Shown in pieces: positions 1 to 8,523 of a DNA stretch of 64,000 bases (position 1 is its first letter; each line of letters starts with the position of its first letter). The notes beneath the pieces were generated by a model. The model did not search any database. It had not been told where the DNA came from and worked only from the letters and a program-made list of their open reading frames with translations. Source of the stretch: Caulobacter sp. 17J80-11. GTDB taxonomy: Bacteria > Pseudomonadota > Alphaproteobacteria > Caulobacterales > Caulobacteraceae. The stretch is taken from positions 33,997-97,996 of the forward strand of contig NZ_JACSJI010000015.1 in assembly GCF_014349105.1 (NCBI RefSeq). Direction: 5' to 3'. Both the position numbers and the translations under genes were made by a program.

Positions 1-3000
1 GGTCACGGTGTCCCCGGCGGCGAAGGTCAGGACGGTGTCGGCTCCGACCTGGGTGACGGTCGGGCGTTCGCTGCCGAAGCCTGCGAACTGCAGCCGGTCC
101 TCCAGCCCGCCGGCGGTGAAGTCGAGGATCCGGTCGGCCCCGAAGCCGGGGCGGAAGACGAACAGGTCGTCGCCGGCGCCGCCGCTGAGCACGTCGGCGC
201 CGCGGCCGCCCTCCAGCACGTCGTTTCCGGCCATCCCGTCGAGCCGGTTGGCTGCGTCGTTGCCGGTCAGCCGGTTGGCCAGTTCGTTGCCGATCCCGTC
301 GATCGCCGCCGTCCCCTTCAGCACCAGGTACTCGACCTCGGTGGGAAGCGTGTAGCTGACATAGGCGCCGATGGTGTCGGTCCCTTCGCCGGCCCGTTCG
401 ATCACCTGGTCGTCGGCGCGGTCCACGATGTACGAGTCGTTGCCGAGCCCGCCGACCAGCACGTCGGCGCCGGCCCGCCCGTCCAGATAGTCGGCGCCCG
501 CCAGGCCCTCGATCCGGTCGTTCCCCGCCGTCCCCGCCAGGCTGTCGTTCCCGGCCGTGCCCTGGATGGTGCCCGGCGGCGGCGGCGGAGGAGGAGGTGG
601 CGGCGGTGGAGGTGGGGGTGGGGGTGGGGTATCGCCGCCGCCCGTATAGACGAAGTCGGCCGAGGTCAGGGTGTCGGCCTGGACGTTCTTCAGCCGGACG
701 GTGTCGCCGTCAGAGAACACCACGACGGTGTTGGCCCCCTGCTGAAGCAGGTGCTTCCAGGCGCCGTAGCCCTGCACCTCGAGCACGTCCTCGCCAGGCT
801 TGAAGTCCTCGACCGTGTCCTGGCCCGTGCCGACGCCGACCACGATCACGTCGCGGCCCGCGCCGCCGGTGATCCGGTCCGCGCCCGCGCCGCCCTCCAG
901 CCGATCGTCCCCGCCATAGCCGAAGAGCTGGTCGTCGCCGGCCAGGCCCTTAAGCGTGTTGGCGCCGTCATGGCCGCGCAGGACGTTGTTCAGGGCGTTG
1001 CCGGTCCCGTCGGCCGAAGCCCCGGCCAGGGTGAGGTACTCGACCTGGTCGGGCAGGACGTAGGATATCCATGCCTCGACCGTGTCGAACCCCTGGCCGG
1101 CCTGCTCGACCACCACGTCGCCGGCGGCGTCGACGATGTAATAGTCGTCGCCGGTCCCGCCGATCATCCGGTCCGCGCCGGCCCCGCCCTTCAGGTAGTC
1201 CGAGCCGCCCAGGCCCTCCAGGGTGTCGTCGCCCGACCCGCCCTGCATGACGTCGCGCGCCTCGGTGCCGATCAGGTGCTGGCCCGTGGGCGGCGGCGGC
1301 GGAGGGGGCGGAGGCGGCGGAGGCGGCGGGGGAGGCGGCGGCGGGGGCGGCGGATCGGTCGGATCGGTCCAGCCGGGGATGTTCAACTCCTTGAACTGGA
1401 GCTGGGAGGCGTCGACGTTCTTCAGGGTGACGCGGTCGCCGTTGGAGACCTCGATCACCGCGTCGGCCCCGACCTGGGTCAGGGTGAAGGTGAAGCCCAG
1501 GCCCTCGTAGGCGAAGAAGTCGAGCGCGTCCTCCGTCCCGCCGGCGACGAAATCCTCGATCACGTCGTGCCCGTCGCCAGGGCGGAAGAAGAAGCGGTCG
1601 TCGCCCGCGCCGCCGATCAGCACGTCGTCGCCCGTGCCGCCCCAGAGCACGTCCTTGCCGTCGCCGCCGATCAGCACGTCGGCGCCGGCGCGGCCGTCCA
1701 GCCGGTTGTTGCCGGCGTCGCCGGTCAGCCGGTTGTCGAGCGCGTTGCCGTAGGCCTGCGCGCCCGCGCCGCCGGTCAGGGTCAGGTTCTCGACGTTGTC
1801 GGGCAGGGTGAAGGTCACCGAGGAGACGATGGTGTCGACCCCCTCGCCCGGCCGCTCGACCACCTGGTCGCCGGTGTCGCCGATCACGTAGGTGTCGTCG
1901 CCCGCGCCGCCGATCAGCAGGTCGAAGCCCGCGCCGCCGGCAAGCGTGTCGTTCCCGCCGCCGCCTTCGATGCGGTCCGCCTGGGATGTGCCGGTCAGCT
2001 CGTCCGCCGTCGCGCCGCCCGTGATGGTGTTGGTCGTGACGTTCTGGGGCAGGGCCCAGGCCTTGACGTAGTCGATCTTGAAATCGGCCGGGAAGGCGGT
2101 CGTCCCGTCCGGCTGGCCGCCCCAGCCGCCCATGGCCAGGTTGGCCAGCATGTACATGGGCTTGTCCATGCCGGCGGGCGTTGCGAGGCGGTAGACCTCG
2201 GCCCCGTCCACGTAAAAGACGAGGTCGGTCGGGGTCCACAGCACCCCGTAGGCGTGGAATCCGCCGGCGTCCGGCAGGAAGGAGGCCGTCGTGTAGTGCT
2301 GGCCGGCGGGGTGGTTGTGGGCGCTGGCCCAGACCTGGTTGGGCTCGCCGCCCAAGGCTTCCATGACGTCGAGCTCGACGCCGACGCCGTCCACCGGCAG
2401 TAGCCAGAAGGCCGGCCAGAAGCTGGAGCCCCTCGGCGTCTCGGCCCGGATCTCGAAGTAGCCGTAGGTCTGGGAGAAGCTGGGCTGGGTGGTGATCAGG
2501 CCCGAGCCGTATTTGTAGTCCCACAGCTGCGACTGCTGGGCGGCGGTCAGCGGCTGGGCCCGGATGGTCAGCACCCCGTCGGCGATCGAGAACGGGGTCA
2601 GGCCCAGCGGCTGGTTGGTCGTGCCCTTCAGCCAGGGGTTCAGATAAACCTGCAGCTCGCCGTTGGTGGCCAGGGTGTAGCTGCCCAGGCCGCTCTCGCC
2701 CTGGTAGCCGAAATGCGGTTTCCAGGTCCCGCCGGGCGCCTCGGTGGCGTGGAAGAGCGACAGGCTGTCGAAATTCTCGTCGAAGGTCTGGGCGCCCAGG
2801 GTGGCGCGGTCCAGCGTCAGCTGGAAGTCGTCGGCCGCGAACCGGTCGATGGTCATATTGCGGAAGACGATCACCTCGGCGCCGTTCTGCAGGACGACGT
2901 CGGCGCCGTCCTGGCGCATGGCCGCGCGGACCTGCTCGAAGGTGTGGAAGTCCGAGCCCTGCAGGCGCAGGAAGTCGCCGACCCCGGCGCCCGGCTCGAA

Positions 3001-3456
3001 GTCGTAGATCACGTCGTTGCCTTCGCCGCGCACGATCACGAACAGGTCGCGCCCAGCGCCGCCCAGCAGGACGTCGTCGCCGGCCCCGCCCCAGATGGTC
3101 TGGGCCCCGTCCTGGCCCTTGATCAGGTTGGCCAGCGCGTTGCCGCCCGCGTAGCGGCCGTCGCCGCCGCCCACGATCAGGTTCTCGACGTTGTCGGGCA
3201 GGATCACCGAATGCCAGGCGGTGATGGTGTCGACGCCCTCGCCGGGCGTTTCGATCACCACGTCCGCCTTGTGCTTGAGAATGTAGCGGTCGTCGCCGGC
3301 GCCGCCGACATGGATGTCGCCGCCGCCGTTGCCGCTGAGGGTGTCGGCCCCTGAGGAGCCCGTGATGGTCTCGCCCCCGGCGGAGGTTCCGAGAAACGAC
3401 CGGGTCGGCGCGGCCCCCTCGGGCATGGCCCGGCCGCGATAGTCGAAATACGCCAC
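1..3456 (-). CDS. Secreted GH16 glycosidase with RTX calcium-binding modules (C-terminus cut by window edge)
   Basis: Open minus-strand frame of 1,152 codons with no stop before the window edge, so the C-terminus is missing. The chosen start is a GTG with GGGAG six bases upstream; an ATG ten codons later is possible. Order: RTX-type GGxGxD repeats (about residues 20-200), a glycoside hydrolase 16 domain (about 215-465) with the ELDVME form of the ExDxxE catalytic motif (E361, D363, E366), then further RTX blocks and beta-sandwich-like segments. Two uninterrupted proline runs link modules: 22 Pro at 702-723 and 18 Pro at 944-961. GH16 enzymes cut beta-1,3/1,4-glucans or related galactans. RTX proteins without a Sec signal are usually exported by type I secretion, and no signal peptide is seen here. 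The substrate cannot be read from sequence. Function as a secreted polysaccharide hydrolase is inferred from the catalytic motif plus the repeats. Confidence 0.88.
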   Translation of the reverse strand, partial: MAYFDYRGRAMPEGAAPTRSFLGTSAGGETITGSSGADTLSGNGGGDIHVGGAGDDRYILKHKADVVIETPGEGVDTITAWHSVILPDNVENLIVGGGDGRYAGGNALANLIKGQDGAQTIWGGAGDDVLLGGAGRDLFVIVRGEGNDVIYDFEPGAGVGDFLRLQGSDFHTFEQVRAAMRQDGADVVLQNGAEVIVFRNMTIDRFAADDFQLTLDRATLGAQTFDENFDSLSLFHATEAPGGTWKPHFGYQGESGLGSYTLATNGELQVYLNPWLKGTTNQPLGLTPFSIADGVLTIRAQPLTAAQQSQLWDYKYGSGLITTQPSFSQTYGYFEIRAETPRGSSFWPAFWLLPVDGVGVELDVMEALGGEPNQVWASAHNHPAGQHYTTASFLPDAGGFHAYGVLWTPTDLVFYVDGAEVYRLATPAGMDKPMYMLANLAMGGWGGQPDGTTAFPADFKIDYVKAWALPQNVTTNTITGGATADELTGTSQADRIEGGGGNDTLAGGAGFDLLIGGAGDDTYVIGDTGDQVVERPGEGVDTIVSSVTFTLPDNVENLTLTGGAGAQAYGNALDNRLTGDAGNNRLDGRAGADVLIGGDGKDVLWGGTGDDVLIGGAGDDRFFFRPGDGHDVIEDFVAGGTEDALDFFAYEGLGFTFTLTQVGADAVIEVSNGDRVTLKNVDASQLQFKELNIPGWTDPTDPPPPPPPPPPPPPPPPPPPPPPTGQHLIGTEARDVMQGGSGDDTLEGLGGSDYLKGGAGADRMIGGTGDDYYIVDAAGDVVVEQAGQGFDTVEAWISYVLPDQVEYLTLAGASADGTGNALNNVLRGHDGANTLKGLAGDDQLFGYGGDDRLEGGAGADRITGGAGRDVIVVGVGTGQDTVEDFKPGEDVLEVQGYGAWKHLLQQGANTVVVFSDGDTVRLKNVQADTLTSADFVYTGGGDTPPPPPPPPPPPPPPPPPPGTIQGTAGNDSLAGTAGNDRIEGLAGADYLDGRAGADVLVGGLGNDSYIVDRADDQVIERAGEGTDTIGAYVSYTLPTEVEYLVLKGTAAIDGIGNELANRLTGNDAANRLDGMAGNDVLEGGRGADVLSGGAGDDLFVFRPGFGADRILDFTAGGLEDRLQFAGFGSERPTVTQVGADTVLTFAAGDTVT

Positions 3457-3589
3457 CTGGAACTCCCATCCCGCGACCGGCCCGGAAGCGGCGCGGTCAG
3501 TACCGTGGGGCTTAACTCGGTGACGCTGCCGGAAGTTCAGAGCTGTGCGGCGTCGCAGCCGACGGTGGAGCGAGCGCGCGTGGCGGCGT

Positions 3590-3847
3590 ATGTCGCGGCC
3601 GATGACCTATCTGGATTTCCTGCGGGCCGGCTCGCCCCTGCACCGCGTCACGCCGTGCGAAACCGGTTTCAGCATTGCGCCGGTCGGTGAGGACCCCGCC
3701 GCGCGCGAGGCGTTCCAGGCGGTGGCCGAGGTCGCGGTGGAGCGGGAAGGGCAGGGCTACCGTGTCGCCGACGTCAGCATGTCGGAGGTCTCCGGCGGCT
3801 ACGAAGCGGTGTTCGTGGTCCCGCTGAAGGGGCCTTTACAAACATGA
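3590..3847 (+). CDS. Small hypothetical protein
   Basis: Protein of about 81-85 residues that I do not recognise. It starts MSRPMTYLDF or, twelve bases later, MTYLDFLRAG; neither start has a convincing ribosome binding site, so the 5' end is uncertain. It has no signal peptide or membrane segment. The C-terminal half alternates hydrophobic and polar residues (RVADVSMSEV, YEAVFVVPL) and looks like a small alpha/beta fold. It is divergent from the RTX glycosidase and 107 bp upstream of the next membrane protein gene. Codon use resembles the neighbours, which supports a real gene. Confidence 0.55.
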   Translation: MSRPMTYLDFLRAGSPLHRVTPCETGFSIAPVGEDPAAREAFQAVAEVAVEREGQGYRVADVSMSEVSGGYEAVFVVPLKGPLQT

Positions 3848-3954
3848 CGAACATTTCACCTCGCGATCCGCATCCGTATGGCTCCGTCGTCGCCTCTTGT
3901 GATCAGAAGGCTGGAGCGAGACGCTCCCCTGACGTCGAGAAAAGGTGAATCGTT

Positions 3955-4338
3955 ATGGGTCCCGATATTCTGGTTCCGCTTGGTTTTTTCCTGATGATCG
4001 CGGCGATCGTGATCGTGCCGGGCTATCTGAAGAGTCAGGAGCGGCAGAAGCTCCAGGAGACGCTGCGCGTCGCGTTTGAGAAGGGCCAGGACGTTCCGCC
4101 CGAAGTGCTCGACGCGATGACCCGCGACATCAAGCCGTCCGTGTCGCCCTACCGCGACGTCCGCCGCGGCGTGGTCATGCTGGCGATCGCCGCCGCCCTG
4201 GCCACCATCGGCGGCGCCTGGACGTTCTACGAGGGCTTCGATGACGCCTGGGGCTGGTTCACGGGCGCGGCTTTCCCCGGCTTCATCGGCATCGCCTACC
4301 TGCTGCTTGGCCTGTTCGCCAAGGACCGTAAGGGCTGA
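3955..4338 (+). CDS. Small membrane protein, DUF6249-like
   Basis: A 127-residue inner-membrane protein with an AAGGTG ribosome binding site before the ATG. Hydrophobic segments lie at about residues 4-24 (ILVPLGFFLMIAAIVIV), 72-90 and 100-120, separated by a charged cytoplasmic stretch (KSQERQKLQETLRVAFEKGQ). That stretch resembles the loop of DUF6249-type proteins often found next to ECF sigma genes; this is a family impression, not a search result. Only 27 bp separate it from the sigma factor gene, so it is probably the first gene of that operon. Confidence 0.7.
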   Translation: MGPDILVPLGFFLMIAAIVIVPGYLKSQERQKLQETLRVAFEKGQDVPPEVLDAMTRDIKPSVSPYRDVRRGVVMLAIAAALATIGGAWTFYEGFDDAWGWFTGAAFPGFIGIAYLLLGLFAKDRKG

Positions 4339-4365
4339 TCGGGCATTAGGGGGAGGAGCGCGCTG

Positions 4366-4944
4366 ATGGGCGCCTCACAAACCGATCGGGCCCTGCACGG
4401 CCTCCACGACGTCGAGCTCGCCGCCCTCGCGGCGGCGGGTGGACGGCGGGAGTTCGGCGAGCTGGTCAGACGCCACGGGAGCGCGGTGCGGGCGCTGCTG
4501 CGCCGTATGGGCGCCGACGCGGCCGCGGCCGACGACCTCGCCCAGGACGCCTTCTTGCAGGCGTTCGAGGCGATCGCCGAGTTCCGGGGCGAGGGCACCT
4601 TCGCCGGCTGGGTCAAACGCATCGCCGCGCGGCTTTACCTGAAGCGGCGCCAGAAGGAGGCCCGCTTCGTGCTCGACGGCCAGGACCACGAACCCGACCA
4701 GCCGGTCGGCTTCGCCGACGCGGCCGGGCGGATCGACCTGGACGGCGCGCTGAAGCTGCTCAGCCCGGCGGAACGGCTCTGCGTGTCTTTATGCTACGGC
4801 GCGGGACTTTCTCACGCCGAGGTGGCCGAGACCTTGAACACGCCGCTGGGAACGGTCAAATCGCATGTCAGACGTGGTCTGGATAAGCTCAGAGAACGCT
4901 TGGCGCCGGATGGCGGGCAGGCGGGGAGCAGGGCGCATGGTTGA
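4366..4944 (+). CDS. ECF-family RNA polymerase sigma factor
   Basis: A 192-residue sigma-70 family protein of extracytoplasmic-function size. Region 2 is visible as DDLAQDAFLQAF near residues 60-71 with a following W in FAGWVKRIAARLY. Region 4 contains the helix-turn-helix LSHAEVAETLNTPLGTVKSH near residues 149-168. A strong GGAGGAG site lies 7 bp before the ATG. The 3' end overlaps the next gene by 8 bp (ATGGTTGA), so the two products are probably translationally coupled. The usual arrangement in this family is sigma factor followed by its membrane anti-sigma factor. The target promoters cannot be told from this window. Confidence 0.9.
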   Translation: MGASQTDRALHGLHDVELAALAAAGGRREFGELVRRHGSAVRALLRRMGADAAAADDLAQDAFLQAFEAIAEFRGEGTFAGWVKRIAARLYLKRRQKEARFVLDGQDHEPDQPVGFADAAGRIDLDGALKLLSPAERLCVSLCYGAGLSHAEVAETLNTPLGTVKSHVRRGLDKLRERLAPDGGQAGSRAHG

Positions 4945-5317
4945 GCGCGAGTTTGAAGCTGGCCTGGAGCGGATGTTCGCCCAGGCCCCGGTCTACCCCG
5001 ACGCCGAGATGTTCTCGGACAGGGTGCTGGCCAAGCTCGACCGGAGCTGGCGCTGGCGGCGTCTGGGCATCGGCGCCGCCGGCGCGATCGGCGGCGTCAT
5101 CGCGATCAGCCAGACGCTGGGCTCGAACCTGACCCTGCACATGCAGCAGTCGCTGGCCAATTCCTTCCGGACGGTCGACGCCGCGGTTGACGGGGCGGTC
5201 TCCCAGACGGAATCTCTGGTGGGACTGTCCACCAGCGCGGGCATGTTCTGGGCGGTTTCGGCGATGATGGTGATCGCCGCCGGGGCCGCGGCCCTGCGCC
5301 TGTTCGAAGAGGTCTAA
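4937..5317 (+). CDS. Putative membrane anti-sigma factor or sigma partner
   Basis: A 126-residue protein starting at the ATG that overlaps the sigma-factor stop. The first 40 residues are charged and cytoplasmic in character ([27 protein letters not shown]). Hydrophobic segments follow near residues 44-62 ([14 protein letters not shown]) and 102-122 ([19 protein letters not shown]). It lacks the HxxxCxxC zinc motif of classical ZAS anti-sigma factors. The role is inferred only from position, coupling and topology. It could instead be an unrelated small membrane protein. Confidence 0.7.
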   Translation: MVEREFEAGLERMFAQAPVYPDAEMFSDRVLAKLDRSWRWRRLGIGAAGAIGGVIAISQTLGSNLTLHMQQSLANSFRTVDAAVDGAVSQTESLVGLSTSAGMFWAVSAMMVIAAGAAALRLFEEV

Positions 5318-5319
5318 AA

Positions 5320-6150
5320 CTGTCTTCCCACCGTGAAGAGAAGGTCCGCCGTCTGGCGGCCCCGGACATCGCCGCCCGCAAGGGCGGCGATCCCATCGTC
5401 TGCCTGACCGCCTACACCGCTCCGATGGCGGAGATCCTGGACGACCACTGCGACCTGCTGCTGGTCGGGGACTCGGTCGGCATGGTGATGCACGGCCTGC
5501 CCAACACGGTGGGCGTGACCATGGAGATGATGATCCTGCACGGCCAGGCCGTGATGCGGGGGGCTCGCCGCGCGATGGTCGTGATCGACATGCCGTTCGG
5601 CTCCTACGAGGCCGGGCCGGAGCAGGCCTACGCCAACGCCGCCCGGATCATGAAGGAGACCGGGGCCCAGGCCGTGAAGGTCGAGAGCGGCCCGACCGTC
5701 CCGGAGACCATCAACTACCTGGTCCGCCGCGGCATTCCGGTGATGGGCCACATCGGCCTGCGCCCGCAGGCGGTGCTGACCGACGGCGCCTTCAAGGCAA
5801 AGGGCAAGACCGACGACGAGCGGCTGCGCATCCTGGCCGAGGCGGAAGCCACCGCCGACGCCGGCGCGTTCAGCGTCGTGGTCGAGGGCGTGGCCGAGGG
5901 CCTGGCCCGCGACATCACCGAGGCCCTGCACGTGCCGACCATCGGCATCGGCGCCTCGGCCGCCTGCGATGGCCAGATCCTGGTGGTCGACGACATGCTG
6001 GGCCTGTTCGACTGGACCCCGAAGTTCGTCCGCCGCTACGCCGACCTGCGCGGCGAGATCGGCCGCGCCGTGGCCGCGTACAGGGACGACGTGCGCACCC
6101 GCCGCTTCCCGGCGGTGTCGGAAACCTACTTCGCGAAGAAGCCGGCCTGA
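5320..6150 (+). CDS. panB: 3-methyl-2-oxobutanoate hydroxymethyltransferase
   Basis: PanB transfers a hydroxymethyl group from 5,10-methylene-THF to alpha-ketoisovalerate to give ketopantoate in pantothenate (coenzyme A) synthesis. The sequence shows the family signatures [28 protein letters not shown] and [10 protein letters not shown], and a Mg-binding Asp in GDS. The first in-frame ATG (5425) would delete the conserved [11 protein letters not shown] strand. The frame is open back to a CTG at 5320, preceded by GAAGAGG, giving [10 protein letters not shown] and 276 residues, close to the usual 260-280. A CTG start is rare, so the exact start is uncertain. It begins 3 bp after the preceding stop and has its own terminator. 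Confidence 0.88.
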   Translation: MSSHREEKVRRLAAPDIAARKGGDPIVCLTAYTAPMAEILDDHCDLLLVGDSVGMVMHGLPNTVGVTMEMMILHGQAVMRGARRAMVVIDMPFGSYEAGPEQAYANAARIMKETGAQAVKVESGPTVPETINYLVRRGIPVMGHIGLRPQAVLTDGAFKAKGKTDDERLRILAEAEATADAGAFSVVVEGVAEGLARDITEALHVPTIGIGASAACDGQILVVDDMLGLFDWTPKFVRRYADLRGEIGRAVAAYRDDVRTRRFPAVSETYFAKKPA

Positions 6151-6154
6151 GTTC

Positions 6155-6181
6155 GGGGAGCCTCGCGGCTCCCCTTTTTCT
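6155..6181 (+). terminator. Rho-independent terminator after panB
   Basis: Eight-base-pair perfect stem GGGGAGCC / GGCTCCCC with a TCGC tetraloop, followed immediately by TTTTTC. It lies 5 bp after the panB stop. Confidence 0.9.
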
Positions 6182-6212
6182 TTCAAGGGTGGCGCAGCGC
6201 GCGTGAGCCGCG

Positions 6213-6239
6213 TTGCCGTTCGCGCGGCTAGGCTATAGT
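6213..6239 (+). promoter_or_regulatory. Probable housekeeping promoter of the yfgM-like/bamB operon
   Basis: TTGCCG, 13 bp spacer, then GCTATAGT. This is close to the Caulobacter vegetative consensus TTGACGS-N10-14-GCTANAWC as I recall it. Predicted start of transcription is about 40 bp before the GTG start of the next gene. Confidence 0.5.
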
Positions 6240-6284
6240 TTCGCGACGAATTTACTGTTTTGCGCCGGCGAGGAGCGTCCTGTC

Positions 6285-7061
6285 GTGGTCGACGTGTTTG
6301 AAGAGGTCGAGGATGAGATGCGCGCCCACAAGTGGCGCACGCTCGCCCGCCGCTACCTGCCCTGGGTCGGCGGCGCCGCCGCGGCGCTCGTCCTCGGGGT
6401 CGGCGGGACCTACGGCTGGAGCGCCTGGCAGGAAAGCCGCGCCGGCAAGGCGTCGGTCGCCTACGATCGCGGCCTGAAGGCGCTGCAGACCAACGACCGC
6501 GCCGGGGCCGACGCGGCCTTCGCCGAGGCCGGCAAGCTGGGCACCCGCGGCTACCGCACCCTGGCGCTGATGCAGCAGGGCCATATCCTGGTCGGCCAGG
6601 ACAAGTCGGACGAGGCCGTGAAGCTGTTCGACGAGGCGGCCAAGGTCGCCCCGTCCCCGATCCTCGGCGACAACGCCCGCCTGAAGGCGGCCTTCGCCCT
6701 GATGGACAAGGCTTCCTACGAAGAGATGGAAAAGCGGCTGACGCCGCTGACCGAGGACGGCCGTCCGTACCGCGCGACCGCGAAGGAAGCGCTGGCGATG
6801 GCCAAGCTGCAGGCCGGCAAGGTCAAGGAAGCCCGCGGCGACTTCGTGGTGCTGTCGCTGTTGTCGGACGCGCCGGAAGGCGTGCGCGCCCGCGCCCAGG
6901 CCGCCATCCAGATGATCGACTCCGGCACGGCCGCCAAGCTGCCGGGCCTGGCCAAGGCCGCCGCCGAGCTGCCCAAGCCGCAGGCGGCCCCGGCCGGTCA
7001 GAACCCGTTCGCCCCCCAGACCGGCGCGCCGGTCCCGCAAGCCGGAGCCGGCAAGCAATGA
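6285..7061 (+). CDS. YfgM-like TPR-domain inner-membrane protein
   Basis: A 258-residue protein with a short N-terminal cytoplasmic segment (VFEEVEDEMRAHKW), one transmembrane helix at about residues 25-47, and a periplasmic alpha-helical tetratricopeptide-like domain (for example MQQGHILVGQ, DEAVKLFDEAAKV), ending in a Pro/Ala/Gln-rich tail. The GTG start is chosen because AGGAG lies 9 bp upstream; an earlier in-frame start has no such site. YfgM-family proteins associate with the SecYEG translocon and periplasmic chaperones. The order YfgM-BamB-Der is the same as in enterobacteria and supports the call. It overlaps bamB by 4 bp (ATGA). Confidence 0.85.
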   Translation: MVDVFEEVEDEMRAHKWRTLARRYLPWVGGAAAALVLGVGGTYGWSAWQESRAGKASVAYDRGLKALQTNDRAGADAAFAEAGKLGTRGYRTLALMQQGHILVGQDKSDEAVKLFDEAAKVAPSPILGDNARLKAAFALMDKASYEEMEKRLTPLTEDGRPYRATAKEALAMAKLQAGKVKEARGDFVVLSLLSDAPEGVRARAQAAIQMIDSGTAAKLPGLAKAAAELPKPQAAPAGQNPFAPQTGAPVPQAGAGKQ

Positions 7062-8434
7062 ACCAGAAGCTGAAGGTCGCCGCCGTCGCCCTGGCCTGCT
7101 GCGCGGGGCTGTCCGCCTGCGCCACGGTCAGCAAGCTCAACCCCTTCGACAAGAAGGAAGGCTCCAAGACCACCGCGGCCAAGGGCGAGCGCATCCCGGT
7201 CATCGGGTTCGAACGCCAGTTGCAGGTGTCCGACACCCTGGCCGGCCAGACGTTCTACATCCCGGAAGCCCAGCCGGTGACGGCCTGGCCGCTGCCGGGC
7301 GGCAACGAGGAGCAGGCGGTCGAGAACGTCGCCGCCGCCCCGGCCTTCGAGATCGCCTGGAAGCACGGCGTCGGCGAGGGTTCCTCGCGCAAGGGCCAGG
7401 TGACCGCGCCGCCGGTCGCCGTCGACGGCCGCATCTTCACCATGGACGCCCACGCGACCGTCACCGCCTCTGACGCCGCCACGGGCGGTCAGGCCTGGCG
7501 CACCGACCTGGAGCGCCGTGAGGGCAAGGACAAGGAAGCCTTCGGCGGCGGCCTGGCCGTATCCAGCGGCAAGGTGTTCGTCAGCTCCGGCTACCGCTTC
7601 ATGGCCGCGGTCGACGCCGGCACCGGCAAGGTGCTGTGGAAGACCGACGTCGAGTCGCCGATCCACGCCGCGCCGACCGTCTCGGGCAGCCGCGTCTACG
7701 TCGTCGACGTCGACAACCAGATCCTGGCCTTCGACATCAACACCGGCGAGATCGCCTGGAGCTACCAGGCCATCGTCGAACCGGCCCGCATCATGAAGGC
7801 CTCGAGCCCGGCGGTGCAGGGCGACGCGGTGATCACGCCGTTCTCGTCGGGCGAACTGGTGGCGCTGCGCGCCGCCAACGGCAACGCCCTGTGGAGCGAG
7901 GTGCTGTCGCGCACCAGCCGCACCAACGCCCTGTCGGAAATCCGCGACATCGCGGGCCGTCCGGCGATCTACAAGGGCGACGTTTATGCGGCCAGCCACT
8001 CGGGCGTGTTCGCCGCGGTGGACGTGCGCACCGGCGCGCGCAAGTGGGACCTGCCGGTGGCCAGCGTCAACGCTCCGGTTCCTGCGGGCGACGTGGTCTA
8101 CATCGTCGACCAGGCCGGCGAGCTGATCGCCGCCAACCGCGAGAGCGGCCAGGTCTACTGGATCAAGGACCTGAACAAGGGCCGCGTGCGCAACGAGGGC
8201 GGCTTCCTGGGCGTGCTGGACGTGCAGACCCGGCCGATCTGGTCGGGCCCGCTGCTGGCCTCGGGCCGCCTGGTGCTGGTCAACAACTGGGGCGAGGCCG
8301 TCGCCATCGACGCCCAGACCGGCGAGATCCAGAAGACCCTGAAGATCGGCGCGGCGTCCTACCTGTCGCCGATCGCCTACGGCGACAAAATCTACGTCGT
8401 CACCGACAAGGCGGATCTGATCGCGATCCGCTGA
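7058..8434 (+). CDS. bamB: Outer membrane protein assembly factor BamB
   Basis: A 458-residue lipoprotein with the lipobox LSAC (Cys21). Behind it is an eight-bladed PQQ-type beta-propeller, seen as repeated blade motifs such as VDAGTGKVLWKT, FDINTGEIAWSY, VDVRTGARKWDL and IDAQTGEIQKTL. BamB is a periplasmic-face lipoprotein of the BAM complex that helps BamA insert beta-barrel proteins such as LptD, also encoded in this window. It is somewhat longer than the about 390-residue E. coli protein because of a linker after the lipid anchor. It sits between the YfgM-like gene and der. Confidence 0.93.
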   Translation: MNQKLKVAAVALACCAGLSACATVSKLNPFDKKEGSKTTAAKGERIPVIGFERQLQVSDTLAGQTFYIPEAQPVTAWPLPGGNEEQAVENVAAAPAFEIAWKHGVGEGSSRKGQVTAPPVAVDGRIFTMDAHATVTASDAATGGQAWRTDLERREGKDKEAFGGGLAVSSGKVFVSSGYRFMAAVDAGTGKVLWKTDVESPIHAAPTVSGSRVYVVDVDNQILAFDINTGEIAWSYQAIVEPARIMKASSPAVQGDAVITPFSSGELVALRAANGNALWSEVLSRTSRTNALSEIRDIAGRPAIYKGDVYAASHSGVFAAVDVRTGARKWDLPVASVNAPVPAGDVVYIVDQAGELIAANRESGQVYWIKDLNKGRVRNEGGFLGVLDVQTRPIWSGPLLASGRLVLVNNWGEAVAIDAQTGEIQKTLKIGAASYLSPIAYGDKIYVVTDKADLIAIR

Positions 8435-8469
8435 CGCGGCGCGCAGTTTTCGCTAGAACAGACTAGAGG

Positions 8470-8509
8470 GGCGCCCTCCGCCGGTCCGGCGGGGGGCGCC
8501 GCTGTTTTT
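8470..8509 (+). terminator. Rho-independent terminator after bamB
   Basis: Thirteen-base-pair GC stem (GGCGCCCTCCGCC / GGCGGGGGGCGCC, one T-G pair) with a five-base loop, then GCTGTTTTT. It lies 35 bp after bamB and 15 bp before der, so it may attenuate rather than fully isolate der. Confidence 0.85.
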
Positions 8510-8523
8510 GAAAGAGAGGCGTC

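Noticed and set aside
1288..1353. GGC/GGA-rich tract as a CRISPR or tandem DNA repeat
   Set aside because: It is the coding sequence of the 22-proline linker; there are no spacers and no regular repeat unit.
968..3469. Long minus-strand open frame of 833 codons and a 550-codon plus-strand frame over the RTX gene
   Set aside because: Arg/Gly/Pro-rich translations without domains. The true frame is the one showing GH16 and GGxGxD repeats in the third register, which has no stop in the window.
7058..7061. Frameshift joining the YfgM-like gene and BamB
   Set aside because: The junction is a normal ATGA overlap, with a proper lipoprotein signal right after the ATG.
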